A stretch of DNA of 64,000 nt from Sipunculus nudus (lineage: Eukaryota > Annelida > Sipuncula > Golfingiida > Sipunculidae): positions 104,171,142 through 104,235,141 of the forward strand of contig CM049306.1 of the NCBI GenBank assembly GCA_026874595.1, given 5' to 3'. Both the position numbers and the translations under genes were made by a program. The notes below the pieces were generated by a model. That model ran no database searches and was not told where the DNA came from. It saw only the letters and a list, made by a program, of their open reading frames with translations. Below are positions 1-13,500 of this stretch, one piece after another; position 1 is the stretch's first letter; each line of letters starts with the position of its first letter.

Positions 1-299
1 AATACACTTGAGCAAACAATTCTGATAAATAAAATAAGTCTTGTTTCATTATAAAGTATTCTTATATTATCTAGATGCACTCATGATTGGAACCATTTGA
101 GCCCAATAAGGATTAAAACATAAATCATGCTCTCAATCTTCTGCATGATTGTTATAATTTCAGTCTAATCCACTACCCCTGTATATCTCTTGTGTTTTGG
201 TAAGGAGACTGGTCAAACAAAACTTGCAAACTAGATGTGTGGGAAGTACAAGAATGCCCCCGCCTGGAGCAAATTAGATATATTTGTTAAAGTTTGTAA

Positions 300-1060
300 A
301 ATTTTCTATGTCAGGAGCTGTCATATGGTCAAAAGTAGGTGAACCAGGACAAAATGTTAACTTGATCTGTGAGTGGTCATTATGCATCCACATATATCAT
401 GAAAATTTCAATTTTTATGAAATTTCTATGTTCAGGAGCTGTCAAACAGTCTAATAAGACAACTGCTATGAATCCCAAACTCGATCTGAAACTATAGTCA
501 TGATCTGGTGAGGTACAATAAATCAGGTCAATATCTGCAAGCACTGTGAAAAAGTCTGTACATGTGAATTTATCATGAAAATTTCTATTTGCATGAAATT
601 TTCTGTTCTTTGGCCCTCATACAGGACAAAACGCAAACTCCATCTGTAACTGGTCATGATCCAGCCACACACCAAAAATCAGGTTAATATCTGCAGTCAC
701 TGCGAAAAAAGTCTGTTTTTTTCTATTTTTGATGAAATTTCCTATGTTCAGGAGCCATCATACATTCAAAAGTAAGTCAACCAAGACGAAATGCGAACTC
801 AATCTGTAAGTGGTCATTATGCACCCACATACCAAAATCAGGCTAATATCTGCAAGCATTGCTAAAAAAAAGGCCTCACATGTGCATTTGTCTGGAAATT
901 TCTATTTCCCATGAAATTTTCTATGTTCAGGAGCTGTCATACAATCAAAAGTAGGTCAACCGAGACAAAATGCAAACGCGATCTGTAACTGGTCATTTTC
1001 TGCCCACACACCAAAAATCAGGCCAATATCTGCAGGCATTGTGAAAAAAAGTCTATACAA
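300..1060. repeat. Diverged tandem repeat, about 5 units of 120-180 bp
   Basis: The marker 'gaaatttctatgttcagga' recurs at about 301, 420, 596, 735 and 913, each followed by a related block ('gtcatac', 'gaccaaaatgcaaactcgatctg', 'tggtcat', 'caccaaaaatcaggtcaata', 'tctgcaagcac'). Units have drifted in length and sequence. No coding signal. Confidence 0.75.
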
Positions 1061-2320
1061 CTATTTAATTTTGGAATGAAGGAAGGACTGAATGACAGAC
1101 ATGGGTAAAACTATATGCGTCGGCCACTTTAAATGTGTACTTAATAGCTTGGTTGACCGGTCTGTGTGTGTATCTGTGATTCAATGCCAATAGAGAGTTA
1201 TCATATCTAGCCTTCAGAGGAGCGGTTATGACATAAAAGTGAAGCATGTGCATGTATGAAGTGTATAAGCATCACTGTAAAAGGGGGGCTGGAGCTCTTG
1301 ACCACTCATTCTGTAGCCAGGGGTGTCCCTTTATGTATGCATGTGCTATATTACCATGTTTATCTTGTACTCTGCATTGTCCAAATGTTGCCTGGTTATT
1401 ATTGATATTTTTAAATGAGAGAACTGGTGGTTGGCTAATAATATCAGGCAGGTCTGCACCATGGGAATGAAATATTGGTAAATACCCCAATGACTGTTGA
1501 AGATAAGAGTGAATGACAGATTTATACCATTACAATTTGGGAGTGTTCAGTAAATCAAAGGAGCTGGTACTGTGGCAGTACAAGCAGAGCTGTAAATATG
1601 ATGATAATTTAACTTCCCCTTAAATAATGGAATCTTGACCAGTCTGTAGAAGGACTCTACATTAATGGTTAACCTCTTGCCTGGGGCAAGTAAAAGTTCT
1701 AGAAAATGTGGTAGAGCAACCAAAAGAGGATTCCTAGTTGCCCAACTGAATCTTGACTAATCATTAGTTAGCCATTTTCTTTTTCAGGAGAAGTGAAAAC
1801 ATATTGTAATACCTCTAGCTTAAATTACCTGCATGTTTTGGTCTGTGAAAATCCTAAAGAGAAATATTATTAACAAACAAACTTTTGAATATGTATATTG
1901 TATATAGTCATGAGGATCACATTTTTAGTGGTTGTGGATGCAATGACTGATTTTTTGTGGGACAAGTAAAAATCCATGTAGGGCAAGTTAATGCTCATGG
2001 TCACTTGCCCTATCAGGCAAGTACTTTCAAAAGTTAATGTATAGCCCTGTTTAGTCAGGGGTGTCCCTTTTGTATGCATGTGCTATATTACTATGTTTAT
2101 CTTGTACTCTGCCATGTGCATATGCTGCCACTGACAGAAAGATTTTACTAAAGCATGAGCTTGGTTCTTGAATTGTTTTAAACTATTTACAGGGAAATCT
2201 TTCTGCTCTTTGAGCAAACAAATTTGGGCTTGTATTCCATAAATTACCAGGTGATTATCCCAAAATTAAACTGGTACACTAATGTTGTAGAAAGGAAGAG
2301 AGGATTAAGTAAGGACTTAC
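1061..2320. other. No gene; fragments of dispersed repeats
   Basis: Two near-identical stretches of about 60 bp occur at about 1320 and 2057 (ggggtgtcccttt...gtatgcatgtgctatatta). Positions 1475-1625 match 3963-4105. No splice-compatible coding exon was found on either strand. Confidence 0.5.
1475..1625. repeat. Dispersed repeat, copy 1 of a pair
   Basis: This segment ('gaagataagagtgaatgac', 'atttataccatta', 'caaaggagctggta') is clearly related to 3963-4105 in the same orientation. Confidence 0.7.
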
Positions 2321-2577
2321 CCTTGGTATGCTGCTACTGGTTGATGAATATATAACAGAACATGAGTTTTGATTGCGGGCTACTTTCTTGCCATGCTCAC
2401 ACTGTTTCTTGTGTTTCTCTTTGATACAGCATACTTCCACGAGTGCTGCACAGTTCATCTGATCCTGCCCTGACAGTCCAGCCACCCGTGATCGGTACGG
2501 ACCGCAGCGCTCCCGACTGGTGACAAACCACTCCTGGCCAAGTTTACAACACCGGTCCTCATATGCAAGAAATTCAC
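2321..2577 (-). CDS. Eight-cysteine anaphylatoxin/fibulin-like domain exon (partial gene)
   Basis: This 257-nt exon has acceptor tcccacag|GTG and a strong donor CCAAGG|gtaagt, entering in phase 1 and leaving in phase 0. It encodes 85 residues. Eight cysteines are spaced CC (9,10), C24, C42, CC (49,50), C59 and C72, with CCKLGQEW, VCCIKEKHKKQCEHGKKVA and a final NSC. Paired CC doublets with a C..GK..A..C ending resemble the anaphylatoxin-like modules at the N-terminus of fibulin-1/2 extracellular-matrix proteins. The signal-peptide exon at 19855 fits such a protein. No EGF-type exons are visible in 1-2320, so the rest would lie to the left of the window. The fibulin assignment is a pattern-level judgement; another secreted cysteine-rich protein is possible. 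Confidence 0.55.
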
Positions 2578-4566
2578 CTGTGGGATATGCATCTGATTGA
2601 CCAATGGTCCAATCAAATGAAAGAACAGGAGAAAGCGGTTAATTAAAAGCATGTGATTGGCTGCTGATTTGCAGGCAAATATATAGCATACAAATCATAA
2701 AGCATGCATTAGTTGCATGACAAGAATCTGAGCAAAGAAATGCACATCTGCACTGTAAAATATGATATATTAAATTTATTATTCTCTGATCACATTAATT
2801 TTCATCAATTTTGTATTAACACTCGATAATTGAATTTATCTGTAGATCAGACACCCACGGGTCTTAACAATCAGCTGAAAATCATCCATCAAATATCTGA
2901 GTAGCTCACCATACCAGAAAGATGCAACACAAAGCCAATTCTTTTCTTATATTATTAATATTAAATTCATGTGCAAGCTGTGATTAATATATACGCATTA
3001 TAATCCATAAGGTGCAATCTGACTTCCACTGGAAGGTGGAAGATACTGAGTTAAGTAGGTCCCAAGTATTCAAATATGAATATAGAAATAAACTCATCAC
3101 CCTTGTAAGCCTCCCCATGTGATATATGTGACGTGATATATTTTGACCTTATAATACAGTTTAATAATGTTTTGTGAAGAATTTGGTTTCCTCTCCTAGT
3201 TGCCTTGCTGGGTGACCCATATTACTTTTATACAGCCTGGGACATCATCTCTGCAGGGTTTCAGGAATACATCATGTGGCCAGGCCTGTAACATGATCCA
3301 GCTATTGGTAATATAACAGGAGTTTTGTGGCTCATGAGATCCAGTTGAACTACCAGGTTCCACAGCTGTGTGATTTACTGACAGCTGGCATGCAGGATAT
3401 AATACAGGTCTCTAACCAGTGCTATAAGCTGTGTTTTATAATGAGAAACAAGACAAATTCAGGTTTAAAATAAGCAGACACAATGTGGTCCAACATCAAA
3501 ATATGGATTATCATTTATAAACTATATACCATTAGGGTTAAGTGTTCTCTATACATTTTATTCATAAGCAAAATGTCTCCAGACCCAAGAACAACCTATA
3601 ATAGGTCAAACTGCACCAGTGCCTCAAAATTAAAATGGTGAAATCTCAAAAGCATCTTAGAAGTTTGCTCGTTAAGTCTGACAGGTAATGATATGTTATC
3701 ACTACAGCATAGTGCATATAAAATCAAACCCTGAAGGATTAATGATAACATATTTAATTATCAATCTTAACATATATTATCTATATCCTTAATCAGGAGA
3801 CAGTGCCACCAAAAAGGCAATGGAGCTCAGGTGAGGTAACAGTACCAAAATGGTTCGAGGGAAATAGGTGACCACCTGGTTAATATTGATATTTATAAAT
3901 GAGTGAATGAACAGGAAACTAATAACCACAGGTCAGTATGAAGCATAGAAGTGAAAAGTGGATAAATACTCCAAATACTGCTGAAGATGAGAGTGAATGA
4001 CTGATTTATACCATTATAATATGGGAGTGTTTAGTAACTCAAAGGAGCTGGTATTGTAGCAGTAAGAGAAGACTTGTAACTATGATACTAATTGAACTAC
4101 TCCTTTAATGGATTTTTCCCCTTTTTGTGAATCCTAACAAATTGACATAACCAATCATCAAGATCACCTGTCCCATATTTCAGTCCACATACTAGTATAT
4201 GGCCATCATCAGCTACCTGAGCCTTTCAATTCCTCACTCAAATGATCTTTTCTATTTATAGATAAGCTATTTAGCTGTGAACAGTGACATTATCAAATAC
4301 AGATAACTATTGTATATATATACCTGATGGTTCACAGGTTAAGTATCTCTGCTGGCATAAAATATCCTACCTTTCAGCAAACAATCATATTTATTTACCT
4401 ATCCTGCTAATGTGTTCATAAACCTGAGATTCCAAGTATATTCAGTACCTACTTCTTACTAAGCAGTTAAGTTTAGTGTTGACATCTGTTCATCAAGTGA
4501 AAGGTTAAACTGAACAGCTCATGTTATGGTACAAACATTTCTCAATGTTAAATGATAATAAATATA
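2578..4566. other. Intronic DNA, no further feature
   Basis: AT-rich sequence within the presumed large intron of the fibulin-like gene. Apart from the repeat copy at 3963-4105, nothing recognisable was seen. Confidence 0.5.
3963..4105. repeat. Dispersed repeat, copy 2 of a pair
   Basis: Same orientation and content as 1475-1625 with scattered substitutions. The two flank the eight-cysteine exon at 2321-2577. Confidence 0.7.
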
Positions 4567-6955
4567 AACTAGATATTTCTTGGTACCACTGGTGCCACAG
4601 CATCCCCAGACAATTACCCCCCCCCCCCCCCTTTAAGAATAGGACCCATCTTCAGCAGCATATACTGACACTTGGCAAGTGACTATGGTTTCTTCCATCT
4701 ATCATCTTGAGAAAAAATATTTTTCACAAAATATGGGGGCCAATATGTTGCATCTCAGGCAAATAGGGCAAATCACTCATCAGTAAAGGGCATTAATTTA
4801 TTCTACAAAAATGGGAAGGTAGGTGGGGCCACCTGTCTGTTAAACAAGAACACTTTCCAAGATGGATGGAAATGCCAAATTTCAGACCAATACCTTGAAC
4901 CACTTTTGAGATATAAGCAATTTCCACTGAAAGCAAAAGTACGGATGAACGTCACACATTTATGATTACAGATAGCGCCACCAGTCTAAAATACAAGATT
5001 GAGGTATCCAAGATCAATGGACATGCACAATTTCAGCCCAATCTGTCCATTAGTTTTAGACTTATAATGCTCACAGTACTGTCAAGTGGCAATGATTGGT
5101 AATTTAAAGGCCCGAAAACAAGAAAAGGACAGAAGGTGGCGCTACCTGTCTTCCACAGGAGACAAAGCTATCAAAGATCTTCGGTCAATTTGATTTTTTG
5201 GGACCAATCCATGCATTACCTATTGAGATATTTATGATTTTGTGTGATTTTCCCATTTATGACAAAATTCAAGGTCAAGGCCACCCTCATAGGAAAGGTC
5301 ATGACCCCAATTTAAATATTAAAATGTATGAGTCTTCCTCTATCAGCAGGTGAACCATATGTGCATGATAAAAGGTCTCAGATGAAAAGTTTGGCTGAAA
5401 ATGCATCCACAGTTTTTTCAAAGATGTGTCCTGTGACCTTGACCTTTAACCTCATGACCTCAAAATCAATAGAGGTCTTGCTTTATTGATGGGCCATATA
5501 GAAGTCAAGTTTGAAATCCATATATCAATCCAAGCTGGAAATATCATCCCGGTACCTAATTTTTAAACAGATGTCTCCTGGGACCTTCACCTTTGACCTT
5601 GTGCCCTCAAAATGGATAGGGGTCTTCCTCTGTTAGCAGGTGAAATATATGTTCAAGATAAAAGTCTGAAATGAAACGTTTGGCTGAAAATGCATCCACA
5701 ATCTTTTCATAGATGTGTGTCCTGTGACCTTGACCTTTGACCTCATGATCTCAAAATCAACAGAGGTCTTGCTTTATTGATGGGCCATATAGAAGTCAAG
5801 TTTGAAATCCATATATCAATCCAAGCTGGAAATATCATCCCGGTACCTAATTTTTAAACAGATGTCTCCTGGGACCTTCACCTTTGACCTTGTGCCCTCA
5901 AAATGGATAGGGGTCTTCCTCTATTGGCTGGTGAACTATATGTGCAAGATAAAAGGTCTGAGATGAAAAGTTTGGCTGAAAATGCATCAACAATCTTTTA
6001 AAAGATTGTGTCCTGTGACCTTGACCTTTTACCTCGTGACCCCTTATTCAATTGGGATCTTGCTCTTTTAATGGGACATATATAAGTCAAGATTGAAATC
6101 CATACATGAAAAAAAGCTGAAATTATGATCCGGAAACTAATTTTTGACAGATAGCTCCTGTGGCCTTGACCTTTGACCTTGTGACCCCAAAATTGTTATG
6201 GATCATTCACAATTGGCAAGTGAGCTATATGTACAAGATGGAAGATCTGGCTTAAAATGCATCCCCTATATCTTTATATATCTTTAGATGTGAGTCCAGG
6301 GACCTTGATCTTTGAACTAATGACCCTAGAACCTACAGGGTTCTTACTTTAGTGGTGGACCATACATAAGTCACGTTTGAAATCCATATGGCTACAACAC
6401 TGGAGATATCATAAGAGGTGTGTGGTTTTCACCAAATATTGAAATATTAAAGGTCAAGGCCACTCTCATGGTAAAGGTCATGACCCAAATTTAAATAGCC
6501 ATCTCTCTACATGTTCATAATATGAAAGAAATCTGTCCATTAGCTTTGACTTATAATGCTCACAGTACTGTCAAGTGTCAATGAAGGGGGTATTAAAAGG
6601 TGTAAAAACAAGAAAAGGATAATGGCGCCACCAGTTTCAGGCACATTACAAGGCTATCCAGTATCTTTGGTCACCTTGATTTCTGGATCAGTCCATGCAA
6701 GCTTTCTTGCGATATTTATGAATTTGTGTTATTTTCAGCAAAAATTGACCTATTCAAGGTCAAGGTCTATCCCTTGCAAAGGTCATGACCCCATTTAAAT
6801 AGGCTTTGTCCACTTACCTATATCTATACAAATGTAAAGTTTGAAAAAGATCAGTGAAATATTTTTCGAGTTATCCGGCTCACAAGGTTTTTCTGCAGGG
6901 CGGCGGGACCTTCGTGAAACCATAGTATCCCGACTTTGTCTGGGGATACAATAAT
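4567..6955 (+). mobile_element. Pearl/Helentron-like non-autonomous element, copy 1
   Basis: The 5' end reads ctagatatttcttgg followed by a short hairpin (GGTACC-act-GGTGCC, 4582-4596), 'atccccagacaatta' and a C-run. The 3' end is a stem-loop at 6925-6949 (GTATCCC ... GGGGATAC with an inner GAC/GTC stem) followed by 'aat'. Between them are units containing 'gtcaaggccac', 'aaaggtcatgacc' and a GGCGCC palindrome region, plus an internal near-perfect 291-bp tandem duplication. The same ends bound 38814-41190. Tandem core units between conserved hairpin-bearing ends are characteristic of bivalve pearl and related rolling-circle elements. No transposase frame is present. Confidence 0.65.
5405..5986. 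repeat. Near-perfect 291-bp tandem duplication
   Basis: The marker 'ggtacctaatttttaaacag' occurs at 5551 and 5842, with almost identical flanking sequence on both sides. The unit contains the CCTTGACCTTTGACCT motif. Confidence 0.9.
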
Positions 6956-7194
6956 AAACCTTGGAACTAAAGTGAACTGATAAATATCATAATATTTTAT
7001 TACACATCCAGTATAAATTAAGCATCCTTGAAGATATATCAAGTTAAGTTGAGCTGTGCAGATTTCTACACCAAAAGAGTCAATACTGATCTTCCACAAT
7101 TGCGGTTTACACAAATTCTTATTAACACTATGGAAAATTCAGAATTGTATGGTTTGGTAATAACAGTACACTATTTTTAATTAACAGACTATAA

Positions 7195-7560
7195 AACAAG
7201 GGACCCATGGGACACATCACTCAGCTGAATTCTGGAAAATATTAGTCACTGCAAAATATTTTTATTTCCTTTGGTTTTTCATGTATATTATCATTTGAAA
7301 AGCTATGAGAAAATGGCCCTGCTAAAATGAAACTCTGTAAATTATAGAATAATGGACATGAGCTAAACCATTTAGTGATGCACCAAGGGAAAAAAAATGT
7401 GCCAATGGTAAGTGTTATATAAAGGAAATATTTCATAAACAAATTTTGTGTGAAGATAATTAAGTTTTCAAAAGTTAAATATATGGCCATATGAGTTAAA
7501 GATTAATCCCACAAAGTTTGACCAATATTCCTAATTTTAATACTAAGTTAACAGTGTTAT
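7195..7560. repeat. Fragment of the GGGACCCATGGG-headed repeat family
   Basis: This begins with 'aagggacccatggg' then 'cactcagctgaattctgg'. The same head recurs at 12963, 23380, 58190 and, degenerate, at 41374, 42397 and 63340. The downstream part is AT-rich and not recognisable. Confidence 0.5.
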
Positions 7561-7799
7561 TCACTCCTAGGCCCCGCCAACTTGAATATGAATGAAATGC
7601 TACAAAGTATTTATATCTTCTTAAATCTTGTCAGTTAGCACTTACATTAGATCCTTATATTTTATCACATTTGAGTATTAGGATTAAATTCCTGAACATT
7701 TTTTTCTTTAAAAAAATAAAAAAAATGTCCAAGTCACATCAAAAAAGAATTTATTTAACATTTAAATTATAAGAATCATCTTGTTTATTAGTCCTGTGT

Positions 7800-8812
7800 A
7801 TTAAAGGGGTGGGGGGGGTCTCTGTTGTTACTGCTTCTTGCTGAAAAAAAATGTTAATTATAAGATTTATCTTGTTCATAGTACAGGTCTGTCAACAGAA
7901 TGGGGTGGGGGGATGGGGAGAAAACGGCGCCATGTGGTATTAACTGCAGACAGCCTGATCAAGCTCAACCCAGTGGAGAGAGGGCTTGCATTAGTGATGG
8001 GATTACATAACATTATGCCAACAGCCTGGGGAGCATAGAGAGCTGCACTGAATGACCTACAGTGACCAAAGTGGACTGCTTGACAATGTAAAGGAATACA
8101 ACAAGAGCCTCCAAAAAATCAATAAATAGCCTAATTTTGCAGCTTTTATTTTCAAATTTCTGATTAAATCCTTGTGTGTACATGCTGTGAAAATTAAATC
8201 AACAGTACTTACAGGAAAAAAACTTGCCATGGTCAAAGTTGGGAAAAATTTAAGGTACCAATTATTTATTTTTGTTAATATTTTAAAAAATTTAAAAGAT
8301 TTTGATCTTATTTTGGGTATACAATTTAATTTTGATTAATTTAAGATATTACTGGAAAAAAAAGTCCATAGCTTTAACATGTTTTGTGTTAAGTGATCAA
8401 ATATCTTTCCTGATTTTTTACAAAATGCATTATGTTTGGGCCCATAACTTTTTTAAATTATATAATACAGACCTAACTTCTGGCATGTACATAGGAACTA
8501 TATAGAGGAATATTTATGCTAAATATGAGGAAAAACAGATGAGTGGTATCTATATTAGGCAGTCCTGAAGTGTGAAAATAGGTTTTTCATAAAAAATTGA
8601 GGCTTTCCTTAATTTCTCAAAGGAACGAAGTCGCAAAGACCCAGTTTTCGGCTTGGTAGGAGATCTTGGGGACATCTAACATTATGACGAATTTTGGATT
8701 CCTAGGTCTTACTGTTTCAAAACGTGCCACATCAATGGACAGACTGACGGACGACAGACAATGGACCACGACTATACCTCAGATGACTTATAGTCAGCTG
8801 AGCTAAGAATTA
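7800..8812 (+). repeat. Dispersed repeat family B, copy 1
   Basis: The copy starts with G-rich runs, then 'ggggagcatagag', 'gaatgacctacagt', 'gtggactgcttgacaatgta', 'gaaaattaaatcaacagta' and 'ggtaggagatcttgggga'. It ends in 'ggacagac' repeats, then 'accacgactata', 'ctcagatgacttatagt' and 'cagctgagctaa'. Further copies are at 14650-15363, 15364-16196 and 43062-43935. No protein-coding frame. Confidence 0.75.
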
Positions 8813-9469
8813 CACAAGAATATTTTCTCTTACAAGAAAATGAGCTTAAATGAGGTGAGTAACATCTGTTGGAAGAATACAGAACACTAATTGTAAAATT
8901 TTACATTGAATGATTTAGTGGCAACTATACCAGCTTTCACAAACTTTAATATCATAATAAATGGCAATAATATTTCTGTATACCAATATAATAATTCTCT
9001 GTCACATGACTATGAAATGTACATGAGTAGAAATATTTTGCATCCAGGCAACTTAGAAAGACTAAGAGTGAGAGTGACTCCACACTGTTCATGATTGTTG
9101 GACATAATTCCTTGTACCAGAAGCTATAACTCCTGTACCTGAGCCTGAGGCTATAGGTGTTGAGGAGCTTGAATAAGAGTGTACAAGTGTATAGATGAAT
9201 CACTGTCAACAGGTGCTACATACCTTTGGAACCTCTGATACTATCATTACAGTTAGGTTAACACTCTGTGCTCACACCATCTGTCTCTCTCCATGGAACA
9301 CAGAGGGGTAACAAATAGAAGGATAGAGTAAAAGGGGTGAAGGATCCTGAATCATAGCAGCATTTCTGTCATGTCTTCATTTAATTTGAATATATTGCAT
9401 AAATGCCACTTATTTAACAAAACTAGCCAATCTGTCTAGCCAAAGCAGAATTATCATCCACAAACTAAT

Positions 9470-10110
9470 TTGTGAATGAATGGTCCCTGTGAGCTTGACC
9501 TTTGACCCTATGACCCCAAATCGAGAAGAATCTTCCCCTATCAGCAGGTGAGTAATATCTTGCAGATGGAAGGTTTGTGATGAATAATTTGGCTTAAAAT
9601 ACATACACATTCCTTTTAAAGAAATGGGTCCTGTGACAATGACCTTTGACTTATAGACACCAAAATCAACAGGGTTCTTACATAAGTAGTGAGCCATATT
9701 TAAGTTAAGTTTTAAACCAATATGTCAAACTAAACTGGAGTTATCATCTGGAAACTGTTTTGTGAACAGATGGCACTTGTGACCTTGACCTTTGAAACTT
9801 GTGATCCAAATTTCATTTGTGCTCTCCCCATACTGGCAAGTCAGCTTAATTTGCAAAATGGAAAGTTTGGGAGGAAACTTGGCTTAAAATGCAGCCATAA
9901 TCTTTTTAAATAAGTGAGTCTTGTGACCTTGATCTTTGACCTCATGACCCAAAATTTATACAGGTTCTTCTTTAGTGGTGGGCAATTTGTAAGTTGTGTT
10001 TGAAATCCATATGTCAATCAAAAATGAACTTATCACCTGGAAACAAATTTATGTGGATAAACCAATGGACAGATAAACAGATGAACAGACAGACAGAGTG
10101 ATTACTATTG
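9470..10110 (+). repeat. Diverged CCTTGACCTTTGACC-type tandem block
   Basis: About two units carry 'gtgaccttgacctttga', 'aaactaatttgtgaa', 'ggaaggtttgtgatgaa' and 'ttggcttaaaatgca'. The block ends in ggacag/gacagac runs. It is related to 5400-6400 and 58350-59080. Confidence 0.7.
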
Positions 10111-10499
10111 GGCATTCACTTGTGATCGATAAACACACCAGGTTTTGGGACACTAGATGGAATCACAGCTGAGAAACTGACATGATTGTTGTCATTTAAC
10201 AGTAAAAAATGTTATGAGTTTGTGTAATCTACAATCTGCAATCTACTATTTGCCCTGCTACAGACTGTTCCCGTTAATAAATCTACAATCAATTATTGCA
10301 AAATGCTATCCATAGATAGCTAACCCTGTTTCACCTTAATATTAAGATTCCTTATCACCTAAGTATTAAATGAAAAAAAAAATTAATTTGCTCTATAATA
10401 TAAAGAGACATAAAAAAATACATCCTTTTGGTTATCATTCGAGGAAAAGTTAGTTCAGTCTGTAATAAAAAGACAACATTTGCTTAATTTCCTCTTTTT

Positions 10500-10566
10500 T
10501 CCCCATTTTTCTTTTTTCTTTCTTTCTGTCTGTCTCTTTCTCTCTGTCTCTCTCTCGCTCTCTCTC
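10500..10566. repeat. CT-rich microsatellite
   Basis: Imperfect (CT)n/(CTTT)n tract with ctgt interruptions. Confidence 0.85.
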
Positions 10567-13500
10567 AAATGCTGAAGCTACTGAACCTCACAGATGATAA
10601 ACATATGTCTGTTTATTAATGGTCATAACTGATGAGATAGCAAATCAGCAGATACAGAATTCATCCATTACACACCCAGACTGCCCTATATCTGCTATTT
10701 ATACAATCATTGCACTCAGCCCACTCCCAAGTTTATCAACACAATGTCTCTTCACTAATTAATATACCCTTTGCCCATTCTCTAACTGTTGTTACTCTAT
10801 CCCAGCAAGAAATGCAGTGAATCTTAATGTTTCAGAAAATCGTTTAGTGTAAGAAATTTGATAAGTGTTTACATCAGGTACTGAAACACATTTTAAACAA
10901 AATAAGAAAGCTGATAAAAAGTACTTTGTAAATTAGTAACTATTTCACAAAGTCTAAGCTTAAATATTGGTCCAATGCTTAATATCCTAACAATCTGATT
11001 TTCGTGGATAGGCATAAGGAAACAAGTTGTATAAAATTACACCTTATTCCTACCCACAACCCAGAATTCTTACATACTGGTTTGTTTGATGTTAAAAAAG
11101 TGCACAGTGTAGCATAATTACATATGACTGATGCAACTTTTAACCAGACATGGCCAAAACAAGCCATTTGTTTTTTCTAATACCTTTCATGTGTTTCACT
11201 GATCATTATGTTCCACAATAACTTAAGGGTTTAAATTATGTATATGACAATGAACATTTTTTCTATTCAATCATCACTAAAAATTTTTGCATTAAATAAA
11301 CATTGGTTATTAAAGGTTCACAGAAATTTTTAGAGAAAGACACAAGTATTGTTGACCGATCTGCGAGATTGAAGCAGACAAACTGAAATAATGATAAAGC
11401 TGATTTCTAGAGCCCATGGGATAAAGCCGATTTCTAGTGCCGATGGGACATAGCCTGTCTGAATCAGAATCACACTTATCTAACCAGCTAGCTGTTCATC
11501 ACTCAGGAATTTCAATTCTTTCAAGATTACATGCATTTCAGGAGATCTGCTGACCGGTACAAGTGGCCATCTATTTCAACTAAGTTACCATTTCCCAAAT
11601 AATCAGCCAAAAGTGTCTGCTTTCATGAAGTTATAGGGATTTAACCAAGTGGGGTTCTAAACTGCAAACTAAAAGTGCCCTTCATAGTGGGATGTTAATA
11701 AAGAGTGGTTTTCCTGTGACCGACAGCATACACTTGTACATTGTTGTTAACACTGTTATGCCAACTATCTGACACTAAATGCTTATACTCCTCCCAATGT
11801 TGTTTTGTAAGTCATGAAGCGTACACCAATATGATATCCTAATCCCCTCAAACAATTCCAAAATACATGGCACACTGCCACAACAGTGATTTTTCCCTCA
11901 CACCGTGGATGCAGTATTTTGACAGTTTTTTTTCTCTCCTGTAATTCTGTGTACCAGATTAGAGTGATGTGGGTCCTAGACATCACACAGACAGAGAGCT
12001 CCTGCCGGGTATTTTTTTTTTCTACTAGGCCCCTCGTGTGGTGCCACTTCATCATCATAATCTGGTTAGTGGCCAAATGTCAGTCACCAACTAAGCTCAT
12101 AAAACCAAGCAGCAGATACCTGCACCTGTCCTAGCTTTACCTGACATACTTAATGTCTGTGACATAAAAACACACTGTGCAGTAATAAACACATCTCTGT
12201 CTGTTGATCTGAACTTAACAAACTGTATAAGAATAAAGTTACCTGTTGTGTTACCTGCACTAACAAAGCTAGCAGAGGTTTTTTTCACTGTCGTTTGACC
12301 CAAAAATACCCCTGACAGTTATCAATTAATTTCAAGGAAATTTAGTGGATGGGTGGGCCATGGAAACTCCTAAATTTTTAGATGGATCAAGTTAATTTAA
12401 ATGGCAAAACTGGATGAGAATCTGACCAAATCATCCCCTCAGCCTGTTTTTCTTTATATTTGTCAACACTTATACACAATTCCACACATTTCTTGATTTT
12501 TTAGTGTAAGCTACATGTTAAGGGAAAAGTGAATAAAATTTTAGGAAAATCTATTATATTTTGTGGTATAGATCTGGATACAGATTTAAATACTGGAGGA
12601 GGTATGTGCTCTTTAAGGGCTTTCTAGTTATATAACTATTTTGCTGTTCTTCACTTGTTCATGTCATGCTTTTCTTTTTGTATGACTAATTTATGAACAA
12701 TACCTCATTAGAATATTACTGTACATTACTCTAATATTCCTGGCAAAAACCTTCATACAGGGAGGCAGGCACATTCCTCCAAATTAATAAGAAAAAAAAT
12801 CATTTCTTTACTCAATACAAGACCTGGGAGTTTTTTGTGTATTTATGACTAAATGGCTTCCCAATATATCATTTTGATTTATATTCAACTGTGTCAAAGC
12901 ACTCCTATTGCAGAAACACTGTTTCTGTCTTTGGAAAACCCCAATACTTTAACATATGTAAATCAAGGGACCCATGGGTCACGGCGCTCAGCTGATCGTG
13001 ATTGGATTATAAATGTTTCTCCACTGTGATACTATATCGAGTTGATAAAGCTTATGAATATCATGGACATGTTGGGCTATTATAAAGGAATGTAATGTAA
13101 TATGTGAGTAAATGATAAAGGAAATAACCTGACTGATGGATTAATAGAGTCAAATATAGTGGTTTATTTTTTATTTATTTAGGAGGGGTTGAAAATTGTG
13201 ATATATTTGAGCAAATATGAATACAATGACAGCAGTAATAAGCAGTAGTAGAATGATGATAAGGCTATTTGTTGAAGGATCTAAAGTGTATGGTAGTCTG
13301 CAAGCTTTCAATTTGACAGATATGATGTTATGATTAACTATGCTGATGAAGTGATTTATGAATTTGTGACTGTATGACACAATATCTCTTTAGTCTTGAC
13401 AAGGTACATTATTGTGATGCCCACTATGTCTACATATTACACAATATTGACATAATTTCTGGCATGTACATAGGTACCTATGGACGAATAGTTATACAAA

